Below, in pieces: positions 1 to 6,599 of a stretch of DNA of 18,085 nt (positions are counted from its first letter, which is position 1; every line of letters begins with the position of its first letter). The notes beneath the pieces were generated by a model. It was not told the DNA's origin. It did not search any database and saw nothing but the letters and a program-made list of their open reading frames with translations. This stretch comes from PNAI01 sp964575715. Its GTDB lineage: Bacteria; Pseudomonadota; Alphaproteobacteria; Rhizobiales; Xanthobacteraceae. Where the stretch lies: assembly GCA_964575715.1 (NCBI GenBank), contig CAZNSG010000326.1:1-18085 (forward strand), read 5' to 3'. The position numbers and the translations under genes were made by a program.

Positions 1-1
1 C

Positions 2-79
2 CGCCGAACACCGGCCGCAAACGGAATACCAACGGCGCCGAAATCAAGGGCAGGCGACTTAAACCGAATGTTGGCGTGA
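2..79 (+). CDS. possible C-terminal end of an upstream gene (partial)
   Basis: A reading frame open from the window edge ends at TGA 77-79, six bases before the ATG of the HGL gene at 86. The encoded tail is rich in Pro, Ala and basic residues and finishes KSRAGDLNRMLA. The next gene has no clear Shine-Dalgarno sequence, so translational coupling to a gene ending here would make sense. The other two frames are also open over most of this short stretch, so the call rests on spacing alone. Confidence 0.25.
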   Translation, partial: RRTPAANGIPTAPKSRAGDLNRMLA

Positions 80-85
80 GCGCCC

Positions 86-781
86 ATGACGTCGCAAAAA
101 CAGACTGACGCCAATCGCCGCAATGCCTTGCTCAGCACCGGCCCGCGAACGGAGGAAGGCAAGCGGGCCTCGCGCCAAAATGCCACCCGTCATGGGCTGA
201 CGGCCGAAACCGTGATTATGGGCATTGAAGACGCCGCCGAATACCGCGCGTTCGAATCTGAAATCGTCACCGAATACGATCCTCAGTCCATGGTCGAACG
301 CGAGCTCACCCGCCGGCTGGCTTCCCTGTTGTGGCGGTTGCGGCGGGCGAACCTGATCGAAACCGGCCTGCTATTAATCGAATCGAAGCACTCAGAGCTT
401 CACGATGGAGCGCGCAATATCGCGCGCCAGCCGCAGGCGCGTTTGCTTTCGGCCGTCATTCCTTGGACCGGCACTGCGGCAAATTCATCGCATTCCGAAA
501 CGCCGAACCAAGACCCGGTTGAGAACGGCCAAGCTGGTGAAAGCAAACGCGGCCACGAATGCGAATTCTCAGCACCTGGTTACCGTCTGCGGCAACGGTT
601 GCTGACCGGGGGCTTCCTGCGATTGGCGGATATGGAGAGCAATCCCTTAGAACGCCTCGGTCGATACGAAGCAGCTTTGTGGCGTCAATTTTTGCAAGTG
701 CTCTATTCCCTCGATCAGGCGAAGTACCACCGCATCGCCGCATCGCGCAGCCGCTTCACGCCGCACCGGCCGCAATGGTGA
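86..781 (+). CDS. HGL-motif protein, copy 1 (function unknown)
   Basis: This is a 231-residue soluble protein with no signal peptide or membrane segment. The basic N-terminus (about residues 10-40) carries NRRNALLSTGPRT, then GK and NATRHGLTAETV. A helical region follows around residues 55-100 with ERELTRRLASLLWRLRRANL. A third conserved block near residues 190-205 reads LERLGRYEAALWRQFL. The N-terminal motif recurs in the proteins at 1915 and 17707, so this is a small paralogous family. I know the motif from hypothetical proteins of Bradyrhizobium-like bacteria but know no function for it; the Arg/Lys/Gly-rich start could bind nucleic acid (inference). No good ribosome-binding site precedes the ATG, and the sequence shared with the 17707 copy begins exactly at this start codon. 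The last 115 bp of the overlap with that copy (350-464) are identical. Confidence 0.8.
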   Translation: MTSQKQTDANRRNALLSTGPRTEEGKRASRQNATRHGLTAETVIMGIEDAAEYRAFESEIVTEYDPQSMVERELTRRLASLLWRLRRANLIETGLLLIESKHSELHDGARNIARQPQARLLSAVIPWTGTAANSSHSETPNQDPVENGQAGESKRGHECEFSAPGYRLRQRLLTGGFLRLADMESNPLERLGRYEAALWRQFLQVLYSLDQAKYHRIAASRSRFTPHRPQW

Positions 782-1241
782 TGCGTCCGAGCATGGACGA
801 GGAACGAGCACATATCGGTAACGATTAGCTGAGCCTCGGATAACACAGTGAAAATTGGGTTTGTTTTGAAGAAAAAGCAAATGGCAAAAAGGAATAATGG
901 TGGTCGGGTCACGGCGACGTGATGATTGTGCCGGGCAGAGCCCATAACTACGATGGGTTAGAGGGCATTGCGCATTTTAGAGAATCACTTTGAACTACGT
1001 GATACGGGCCACCGCGCGCATGCTCATTAATGCGCTTGCAGACGGCTGCATTGTATAGGGTGTGAGCAGGAATCCGATGTATCCAGGCCGATTGCTCGGC
1101 CAATGCTGACCCGAAAAATTGACCCACTTTTTTCGATTAAGTTTGAAACTTGCAAGTTAACGTAACGTGTGATCGATCTATGCGCGTTGTCCGCAGGGGT
1201 AAGGAGAATAGGGCGACAAAAATCAAGCACAGGAGTACAAA
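782..1241. other. 460 bp intergenic stretch, no gene seen
   Basis: I find no convincing reading frame on either strand. The right end holds the ribosome-binding site of the next gene (AGGAG near 1231-1235). A short repeated motif, TGACCC..TTGACCC near 1108-1126, resembles the ends of some insertion sequences but is too short to call. Confidence 0.5.
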
Positions 1242-1910
1242 ATGTCTCGGAAATCTCCAGGCAATATTCGTCGCTGGGCATCTGCGCGAGAGTTTCTTAG
1301 GATCGCAAATTCACCCGTACTCAATTGTGAGAGCGGCGACGATTTTAATATTATGCGTCGGGCCCTTGAATACGAAGTCGATCCGCAAGGATTTGTCCAG
1401 GAAATGTATGTTAGCGATATAGCAGGTCTAGTGTGGGAAATGTTGCGCTTGCGCCGCTGTAAGAAAGAGAGGCTCAATCGGGAGTACTGGGATAAATTGT
1501 ACGATATTCTCAAAGAACAATGCACCGAATATGATGAACCAGAGCCAGGTAGTTGGGTTAAAAATGAGCGTGTTGATGAAGAAAAACTCCAACGCCTTTG
1601 GGATCTTGCCGATGGATGGTTCACAGACGAAAATGTCAGGAAGAAAATTTCAGAGTTGTTAGGCGGATATATATTTGATGATGCCGAAATCGAGATGTCA
1701 ATCAATCAGGAACCATCGGAACTTATCGACGCGCTCGATAGTTCGATCGCTGCGCTTGAATATCGTCGCGATAAGGCGCTCCGTTGCATTGCCGAATACC
1801 GGTATAGTTTTGCTGCCAAAATTAAGGAATCCGTCAACTCGATCATAGACAACAAGCCCATTGATGTTCCGCGTCTTGAACACAAGGCCGCCAAGAAATC
1901 GGCCGCGTGA
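1242..1910 (+). CDS. unrecognised 222-residue helical protein, first gene of a pair with an HGL gene
   Basis: The start is supported by AGGAG seven bases upstream of the ATG. The protein is acidic to neutral, apparently mostly helical, and has no signal peptide. Visible blocks are DDFNIMRRALEYEVDPQGFV (residues about 33-52), DIAGLVWEMLRLRRCK (about 59-74), a charged middle, and a C-terminal block LDSSIAALEYRRDKALRCIA (about 163-182). The last block resembles the C-terminal SLGRYERRLAGRRDRAIRKI of the protein encoded by the next gene, so the two may share an ancestry or interface (inference). The stop lies four bases before the next ATG, which indicates one operon and translational coupling. 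Base composition is less GC-rich than the catabolic genes in this window. I do not recognise a named family and assign no function. Confidence 0.8.
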   Translation: MSRKSPGNIRRWASAREFLRIANSPVLNCESGDDFNIMRRALEYEVDPQGFVQEMYVSDIAGLVWEMLRLRRCKKERLNREYWDKLYDILKEQCTEYDEPEPGSWVKNERVDEEKLQRLWDLADGWFTDENVRKKISELLGGYIFDDAEIEMSINQEPSELIDALDSSIAALEYRRDKALRCIAEYRYSFAAKIKESVNSIIDNKPIDVPRLEHKAAKKSAA

Positions 1911-1914
1911 TCGC

Positions 1915-2442
1915 ATGGCTAGCGCTCGCCAAATTGCCGCCAACCGGCGCAACGCCAAAAAGAGTACTGGCCCGCGCTCCAACGCTGGCAAACACCGCGC
2001 GAAGTCTAATGCGTATCGCCATGGTCTTGCATCGCGCGTGATTTTTACTGCGGGAGCCTCTGAACAGGCCGCGGAACTCACGCGCGCAATTGCAGCGGGT
2101 CACGATAGCATTGTTGTGAGGGAATGGGCGAATACGGCGGCTGAAGCCATTCTAGATCTTGCGCGCGTGAGACGTTTGCGGGGCGCGCTCATGGATGAAA
2201 TCGCCGCGGAACAATCCGATGGTGCGCGAGGTCAGAATCTATTGCACAATGCTTCAACATTCAAATCTCACTCGAATATACTCGATGTCATGCTCCAGTT
2301 GCGGCCGATCGCCGAGGCGCAATTACGGATGATGGATCGCTATAAACGGTTGCGATCATTGGGCCGCTATGAGCGCCGACTCGCCGGCCGCCGCGACCGA
2401 GCCATCAGAAAAATCGTGCAGTGCACTCAAGCCAAGGTGTAA
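1915..2442 (+). CDS. HGL-motif protein, copy 2 (function unknown)
   Basis: This is a 175-residue member of the family also found at 86 and 17707. Its N-terminus reads ANRRNAKKSTGPRSNAGKH, followed by NAYRHGLASRV. The central region is helical, and the C-terminus has LRSLGRYERRLAGRRDRAIR. I chose ATG 1915 because the conserved motif starts a few residues later and because it follows the upstream stop by four bases. An upstream TTG at 1861 would overlap the previous gene by 50 bases and is unlikely. It is shorter and much more diverged than copies 1 and 3, so it is an older paralogue rather than a recent duplicate. Coupling to the 222-residue protein suggests the two products act together (inference). 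Confidence 0.8.
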   Translation: MASARQIAANRRNAKKSTGPRSNAGKHRAKSNAYRHGLASRVIFTAGASEQAAELTRAIAAGHDSIVVREWANTAAEAILDLARVRRLRGALMDEIAAEQSDGARGQNLLHNASTFKSHSNILDVMLQLRPIAEAQLRMMDRYKRLRSLGRYERRLAGRRDRAIRKIVQCTQAKV

Positions 2443-2700
2443 TCCGACATCCAACAGGCTATGTGACCAGTTACCGATAGAATTTATGATCGAGAACGGC
2501 GCCACAAGCCGAGGTGAGTCGCAACCAACAAATTGGCCGATCAGCGAACGGCACCGCTGCCGTGTTTCGCAAAGACAGCGAAGGCGGATCTCGATTGCGT
2601 TGTGGCGCTCAAGCCCGCGCGAATCCAACCACACTGTTGGGCATTGGACCGTTGCCGGCCGTGGCCCCCGGAAAACGCATCCATCGATATGGCAAAGCTC

Positions 2701-2937
2701 TCAGCGTCTGAGCAGTTGTGTGAATTAATCTACGGTCATGCCGGCGTCGGCGACGATGCGGCGAAGGGTGCCCACCCGGACCTGCTTGTGGTCGAGCACG
2801 ACGACCCTGGCATAAGAGGCGCGTCGCGGCGAAAAATCATGTGGCTGCCACTCTGGCGGTGGAACACGAAGCCTGCCCGTTCCAGGGCGGCCCGCACGTC
2901 CAGGCCGGAAAGATCGATCGGAAGCCTGGCTACGCAT
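2701..2937 (-). pseudogene. hicA: hicA toxin, degraded by frame disruptions and a nonsense codon
   Basis: It lies directly downstream of hicB on the minus strand; AAGGA precedes an ATG at 2937. The HicA core is recognisable but split between frames: LPIDLSGLDVRAALERAGF and then HRQSGSHMIFRRDAP in one frame, and YARVVVLDHKQVRVGTLRR and then IVADAGMTVD in another. The ATG lies in the second frame, so there is one disruption just after the start and another near 2815-2822. After TVD comes TAA, followed in the same frame by FTQLLRR and TGA. This is what a GAA (Glu) to TAA change in the usual C-terminus would leave. The GSH segment that carries the family's catalytic histidine is still present. 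With three lesions, a functional mRNA interferase cannot be made unless the sequence contains several errors. Confidence 0.85.
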
Positions 2938-2950
2938 GGCGTCCTTGCGC

Positions 2951-3166
2951 TTACGCGGCCTTGACTTCGACGAATTCCTTGCCGACCTCAGTTGGGACAG
3001 GATCTCCAGCGTCACGGCAGTCCTCGACGTAAAGCTCAATCGCCTCGCGGATATTGGCAAGCGCTTCGGCGCGGCTGCTGCCCTGGCTGACACACCCTGC
3101 CAGCGCCGGGACGCTGGCAACGTAGCCGCCGTCTGCTTCTTGTTCCAAAACGACTGTGTAACGCAC
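2951..3166 (-). CDS. hicB: HicB-family antitoxin
   Basis: This 71-residue protein begins MRYTVVLEQEADGGYVASVP and contains PALAGCVSQG and REAIELY. This is the compact HicB fold, which neutralises HicA mRNA interferases. It is the short form without an obvious C-terminal DNA-binding domain. The start is GTG at 3166, preceded by AAGGAG on the minus strand; longer versions of the frame have no family similarity. The partner hicA, 13 bases downstream, is inactivated, so this antitoxin is now solitary. It may persist neutrally, control its own promoter, or neutralise a related HicA elsewhere (inference). The AT-rich stretch 3205-3250 upstream probably holds its promoter. Confidence 0.88.
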   Translation of the reverse strand: MRYTVVLEQEADGGYVASVPALAGCVSQGSSRAEALANIREAIELYVEDCRDAGDPVPTEVGKEFVEVKAA

Positions 3167-3244
3167 GACTGTTCTCCTTGTTCGGACTCTCGTAACACTC
3201 AATACTCGAATTCAAATAAAAAAAGCTATTTGATAATAATCGGT

Positions 3245-3473
3245 CGACGAATAGTACAACGCCGGATGATGTCGGCAACCCAACATTCCAGGCAAGTTCA
3301 CCAAAATCCTTGTCGAGGGTAAGAAGCACGCGAGTTTCTCGCTCGGCCCATGCCAGTATGTCCTTGTCTTTGCTGCTGGGCGCCGCGGTGCGAACCCGAA
3401 CTATGTCATGTCCGGCCGGCTTAAGTGCGGTCACGATGTCACCGGAGAAATTCTCATTTGCAAGAAAGCGCAT
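3245..3473 (-). pseudogene. DUF5615 (PIN-like) protein, 3'-truncated
   Basis: The N-terminus MRFLANENFSGDIVTALK, the segment GHDIVRVRTAAPSS and the block RVLLTLDKDFGELAWNVG are typical of DUF5615, a PIN-like nuclease family often found as a toxin. The conserved acidic residues of ENF and DKDF are present. Similarity stops after SSGVVLF, near 3245. From there the frame runs through AT-rich DNA and then out of frame through hicB, so the C-terminal half is missing. The start is ATG 3473 (GTG 3476 is the alternative), overlapping a TGA in TGATG. I see no DUF433 partner upstream. The hicBA segment appears to have replaced its 3' end. Confidence 0.75.
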
Positions 3474-3614
3474 CACACGCAGCGCTCGGATAGATCTTCT
3501 CGAATCTCATCACATCCTGAGCATATGCGCACCTGGCCCCCAGCGGGATGGAAGTCCCGGAATCATGAGTTGCTCGATGTCGTGGGGGAATCGGGGCCTG
3601 CGATCGGATTTACT

Positions 3615-3733
3615 CCTTTTAAGAGCAGATTAAGGCTGAGATTATGCTCTTGAGAGCGTATCCCTTGCCATACGGGCGATCTTGAGATATGCCTTCAAGA
3701 GCTATATTAATAGCTTAATATGCTTTTGAGAGC
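3615..3733 (+). promoter_or_regulatory. hipBA operator array and promoter region
   Basis: Near-palindromic boxes of the form GCTYTTGAGAGC precede hipB: CCTTTTAAGAGC (3615-3626), GCTCTTGAGAGC (3646-3657), a weaker GATCTTGAGATA (3679-3690), GCCTTCAAGAGC (3691-3702) and GCTTTTGAGAGC (3722-3733). The last ends seven bases before the hipB ATG. Boxes 1-2 and boxes 4-5 are each 31 bp apart start to start, close to three helical turns. TTGAGA at 3683 with TATTAA near 3705 is a possible promoter lying among the boxes. HipB-type repressors bind such repeats in known systems; that this HipB does so is inference. Confidence 0.7.
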
Positions 3734-3739
3734 TTAAAA

Positions 3740-4081
3740 ATGACCGCTTCGAATCCCTTGATGTCCGCACCTCCCTACGCCGTCGACCAAGTGCTCAAGC
3801 GGCTCGGCGCCAACCTGAAGACGGCGCGTGTGCGGCGCGGACTCACGGTGGCGGAGGTCTCCAAGAAAATCGGCACCGGCGTGCGCGCCGTGGCCGACGC
3901 CGAGAAAGGCAAACCCTCGACTGGCATCGCCGTTTACGCCGCGCTCCTCTGGGCGTTCGACTTGCTCGGTCAGCTCGAGGCCGTGGCCGATCCAACGCAC
4001 GACGCCGAAGGCCAGGCGCTCGCCCAATCGCGGGAGCGATCGCGCGCCCGGCGCGCAGGAGCGACGGACAATGACTTCTAA
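3740..4081 (+). CDS. hipB: HipB-like XRE-family antitoxin and repressor
   Basis: This 113-residue protein has a helix-turn-helix at about residues 20-75: LGANLKTARVRRGLTVAEVS, then KIGTGVRAVADAEKGKPSTG. The C-terminal tail is Arg/Ala-rich. It overlaps hipA by 11 bases, the usual translational coupling of hipBA operons. By family knowledge HipB neutralises the HipA kinase and represses the operon as a HipAB complex. The repeated boxes immediately upstream are its likely targets. The ATG at 3740 follows the last operator box by a few bases, so bound repressor could also hinder translation initiation (inference). Confidence 0.88.
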   Translation: MTASNPLMSAPPYAVDQVLKRLGANLKTARVRRGLTVAEVSKKIGTGVRAVADAEKGKPSTGIAVYAALLWAFDLLGQLEAVADPTHDAEGQALAQSRERSRARRAGATDNDF

Positions 4082-5351
4082 CCCAGGGCCAACCGAGTGC
4101 TACGTCTACATCACGCTCCCGGGCGAGACGCTTCCGCTCACCGCCGGGCGATTCACGCTGACAACCGACCGCACCGGCAACTCGCTTGGCCGCTTCGTCT
4201 ACGGCAAGCGCTACCTCGCTCGACCGGACGCAGTGCCGTTCGACCCGGTTGAACTCAAGCTCGTGGAACGCACCTACGAGACAACGGCGCTCAAGGGTGT
4301 CTTCGGCGCATTGCGCGACTCCAGCCCAGACTACTGGGGCCGTCGAGTGATCGAACGTCATGCTGGCAAGGCACAGCTGAGCGAACTCGATTACCTTCTG
4401 CACTCGCCCGACGACCGGGCAGGCGCGCTCGGGTTCGGACTCAATCAAGCGCCGCCCGCTGTGCAGCGCAGTTTCAATCAGACCCTCGATCTCGCGAAGC
4501 TGCAGGCTATCGCTGATAAGCTCGTACGTGAAGAGGATCTCTCTGGCGACGTGACCGCCGGTCAGATCGAAGAACTCCTGCTCATCGGCACCTCAATGGG
4601 CGGCGCTCGACCGAAAACCGTAGTCGAGAATCAGGATGGCCTTTGGCTCGCCAAGTTCAATCGTCCCGACGACCGTTGGAACAACACGCGCGTGGAGCAC
4701 GCAATGCTCGTCCTCGCGCATTCCTGCGGCTTGACGACGGCCGAGACCAGGATCGTCACGGTCGCCAATCGAGACGTGCTGCTGGTCAAGCGATTTGACC
4801 GTGAGAAGACGGAGCGCGGCTATCTGCGAGCGCGCATGGTTAGCGCCCTGACGCTGTTGCGCGCCAACGATAGCCCTCTGGCAAGAGACAAATGGTCGTA
4901 TGTGCTTCTCGCGGAAGAGGTTCGACGCGCTTGCGCAGAGCCACAAAAGAACGCCCCCGAACTGTTCCGCCGGATGTGCTTCAATGCGTTGATCTCGAAC
5001 ACGGATGATCATCCGCGCAACCACTCGATCGTCGCGAAGAAACGCGACTGGAAGCTGTCGCCCGCCTACGATCTGACTCCGACGGCGCCGGTGAGTCTCG
5101 AACGTCGCGATCTCGCGCTCGCTGCCGGTGATGCCGGCCGTTATGCTAACGCGGAGAATCTACTCTCGCAGAGCATCCGCTTCCTGGTGAAGCGGGACGA
5201 AGCCGAAACGCTGATCGCCAGCATGGAACAGCGCATCAGGCAGACATGGTACAATGTCTGCCGCAGGGAGGGCGTCTCCGAGCGCGACTGCGCAGTGATT
5301 TCCGGCGCATTCACCTATCCGGGCTTTCGGCTGCCGCTTCAGATGGTCTAA
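4071..5351 (+). CDS. hipA: HipA-like serine/threonine kinase toxin
   Basis: This is a 426-residue protein of normal HipA length. The HipA N-terminal subdomain spans about residues 8-120, including LRDSSPDYWGRRVIERHAG and SPDDRAGALGFG. The kinase domain has a glycine-rich segment GTSMGGARPK (173-182), a putative ATP-contacting Lys195 in LWLAKF, the catalytic segment NTDDHPRNH (310-318) and the metal-binding PAYD Asp334. All key residues expected for activity are present. HipA proteins phosphorylate targets such as GltX and cause dormancy; the target here is unknown. I chose ATG 4071, which overlaps the hipB stop, over the in-frame extension to 3828, because the extra residues are out-of-frame hipB sequence. 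Confidence 0.93.
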   Translation: MTSNPGPTECYVYITLPGETLPLTAGRFTLTTDRTGNSLGRFVYGKRYLARPDAVPFDPVELKLVERTYETTALKGVFGALRDSSPDYWGRRVIERHAGKAQLSELDYLLHSPDDRAGALGFGLNQAPPAVQRSFNQTLDLAKLQAIADKLVREEDLSGDVTAGQIEELLLIGTSMGGARPKTVVENQDGLWLAKFNRPDDRWNNTRVEHAMLVLAHSCGLTTAETRIVTVANRDVLLVKRFDREKTERGYLRARMVSALTLLRANDSPLARDKWSYVLLAEEVRRACAEPQKNAPELFRRMCFNALISNTDDHPRNHSIVAKKRDWKLSPAYDLTPTAPVSLERRDLALAAGDAGRYANAENLLSQSIRFLVKRDEAETLIASMEQRIRQTWYNVCRREGVSERDCAVISGAFTYPGFRLPLQMV

Positions 5352-5509
5352 CAACTCTCACGCGCTCGCAAATTCATTGGGAACCCTGATGAAGCAAGTG
5401 CGCCGCACGCTAACAAATCAAGTTGTCGCAACCGCAACCGGATCAGCACAATCGCGTAGCCTCGACTGGGTATTACAAACCAAGTTCGAGCACTTGTAGA
5501 GAACTACAT
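5352..5509. other. intergenic stretch downstream of hipA, no gene seen
   Basis: I see no coding signature or strong hairpin terminator here. A short open plus-strand frame at about 5388-5500 encodes fewer than 40 residues without recognisable features. Confidence 0.4.
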
Positions 5510-5686
5510 TTATTCTACGCAATGAGATTCTAACCAGAGCCGTTCGACAGCATCCATCGGATCAATTCTAAGCGCACTCCAGAACGCACGCTCAAAGAGC
5601 CGCAACTCTGCAGCCAGCTGGCTTTCTGCTGCACGCCTGATGACGTCTGCCCGACGATTGAATGCCACACCAGCCTGGATTTCCAC
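5510..5686 (-). CDS. possible 58-residue small protein, unrecognised
   Basis: A GTG-initiated frame encodes 58 residues with a plausible amphipathic helical composition: RRADVIRRAAESQLAAELRL (about residues 11-30), then ERAFWSALRIDPMDAVERLW. There is no Shine-Dalgarno sequence before the GTG and an in-frame stop lies just upstream. It may therefore be the 3' end of a gene whose start is lost. I do not recognise the family. The reason to list it is that its composition looks protein-like in a stretch otherwise lacking genes. Confidence 0.3.
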   Translation of the reverse strand: MEIQAGVAFNRRADVIRRAAESQLAAELRLFERAFWSALRIDPMDAVERLWLESHCVE

Positions 5687-5857
5687 GGCACAAAATTAGC
5701 CTAACACTGCGAGCTTGGCGAGCGCTATTGGATCAGGCGGAGAGCGCGGCTATTCCACCATGGGACTGCGACAGGTTTGTCGATGAGGTCTGAGGCGAGA
5801 ACGATTGGGAGGTGGGTACGACGGTGGAAACGCACCCTGATCTCACTTTCGGTGATG

Positions 5858-6079
5858 GCGACATCGAGCAATTCGCTCGCCGGCAATCAGGAAGCGAACG
5901 GCCATGGCCTCAACAACGCGCTGACGTCGTTCAACTAAAACAAACTGGTGACGTCGGCGGACGGTCTAAGTGTTGGCTGGTCACAAAACGCCCCCAGCCA
6001 AGTTGACTATGTCCATGCCAACTCGTTCGACATGTTCTGGCTTACGACACACCAGGCCGGCCTGATGGGTACTGTCTAA
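5858..6079 (+). pseudogene. fragment A of a secreted/surface-protein gene
   Basis: The frame reads GNQEANGHGLNNALTSFN, an in-frame TAA (5936-5938), then VTSADGLSVGWSQNAPSQVD and HANSFDMFWLTTHQAGLMGT, ending at TAA 6077-6079. The second part is repeated as fragment B at 6938 with an in-frame 3 bp indel, as expected of coding DNA. No usable start codon lies in frame nearby. The Gly/Asn/Ser/aromatic composition suggests an extracellular repeat protein (inference). The nonsense codon and missing start make it a remnant. Confidence 0.65.
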
Positions 6080-6099
6080 ACGAGCGGCGGGCGGCACCG
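5948..6099 (+). repeat. direct repeat, left copy, flanking the TumE/TumA cassette
   Basis: This 152 bp segment matches 6938-7092 with scattered substitutions and one 3 bp indel. Both copies begin at GTGAC and end at GGCGGGCGGCACCG. After that the left copy runs into a tRNA-like T-arm, while the right copy continues in the surface-protein frame. Confidence 0.9.
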
Positions 6100-6120
6100 G
6101 GAGGATTCGAACCTCCGGCC
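6092..6120 (-). other. tRNA 3'-end remnant (possible attachment site)
   Basis: On the minus strand, GGAGG-TTCGAAT-CCTCC (6116-6100) forms a perfect T-stem and a canonical seven-base T-loop, followed by CGGTGCC as the 3' strand of an acceptor stem. No matching anticodon or D arm lies upstream, so this is only the 3' end. Integrases commonly recombine at tRNA 3' ends. It lies exactly where the left direct repeat stops, which is consistent with an old integration junction (inference). Confidence 0.6.
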
Positions 6121-6158
6121 TTCAGCTTAGCGCGTAAATCGGGTTCGGCCGATAGGCC

Positions 6159-6195
6159 GTAACCCAACAATGACGGCTCCAAATCGTTGGGTTAC
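6159..6195. repeat. palindromic REP-like element
   Basis: GTAACCCAAC (6159-6168) and GTTGGGTTAC (6186-6195) form a perfect 10 bp inverted repeat around a 17-base loop. The TAACCCAAC motif is common in dispersed palindromic repeats of proteobacteria. It lies within the inserted segment, upstream of the toxin gene. Confidence 0.6.
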
Positions 6196-6265
6196 GCGCG
6201 GCCGCGCGAACCCAGCCCTCTTCCCCGGCGCCTTCGCCACGCTACATTGCTAACAGATAGCATCA

Positions 6266-6294
6266 TTGACAATTGGCCTTGGTGTTGTCATTAA
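6266..6294 (+). promoter_or_regulatory. putative tumE/tumA promoter with inverted repeat
   Basis: A consensus -35 box TTGACA (6266-6271) is followed 17 bases later by CATTAA as a weak -10. TGACAA (6267-6272) and TTGTCA (6285-6290) form an inverted repeat in this promoter, a plausible operator. Transcription would begin close to the ATG at 6302, leaving little or no leader. Confidence 0.4.
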
Positions 6295-6301
6295 CTCCAA
6301 C

Positions 6302-6583
6302 ATGAAGGCCGAGCTGCTGATCGACGAACGTCATGTGTTGGATACCAGCACGTTTGTCGAGATTGTCGTTTGGCGCTTGCATCGGCCGGTGCGGGGCTCG
6401 ACGCACAGGTTCAAGTATCGGCTGGCACTCATTGCCGATGGAATCTGCGTGCTCCGTTACGACAACGAAGTAGGCAAGGGCGACCATCGGCACATCGGCA
6501 ATACCGAAGCGCCCTACATATTCGCGGCCCCAGAAGCGCTGTTGGCGGATTTCTGGAATGATGTTGAAGCATGGAGGCGATGA
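6302..6583 (+). CDS. TumE-family (DUF6516) toxin
   Basis: This 93-residue protein begins MKAELLIDERHVLDTSTFVE and contains FKYRLALIADGICVLRYDNE, KGDHRH and a C-terminal ADFWNDVEAW. I recognise this pattern from the DUF6516 family annotated as TumE-type toxins. The KGDHRH segment has conserved residues likely to be catalytic (inference). I chose ATG 6302, where family similarity begins; the upstream TTG at 6266 is better read as a -35 box. No Shine-Dalgarno sequence is visible. The partner antitoxin starts 16 bases after the stop, giving a toxin-first operon. Confidence 0.8.
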   Translation: MKAELLIDERHVLDTSTFVEIVVWRLHRPVRGSTHRFKYRLALIADGICVLRYDNEVGKGDHRHIGNTEAPYIFAAPEALLADFWNDVEAWRR

Positions 6584-6599
6584 GATATGGAGACGTTGA

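Noticed and set aside
1103..1128. Insertion-sequence-like end with two GACCC motifs
   Set aside because: Only about 25 bases look similar, there is no matching inverted repeat, and no transposase gene occurs in the window.
2443..2700. Several overlapping plus-strand frames of 65-143 residues
   Set aside because: None resembles a known protein or has a ribosome-binding site, and one runs antisense into the hicBA unit; I see no gene in 2443-2700.
3828..4070. N-terminal extension of HipA by 81 codons
   Set aside because: The extra residues are hipB read in another frame; family similarity begins after ATG 4071.
5812..6006. 64-residue frame starting GTG 5812
   Set aside because: It overlaps fragment A of the surface-protein gene in another frame, and fragment A's frame is supported by its repeat.
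6092..6160. A complete tRNA gene
   Set aside because: Only the T-arm and part of the acceptor fit; no anticodon or D arm can be folded.
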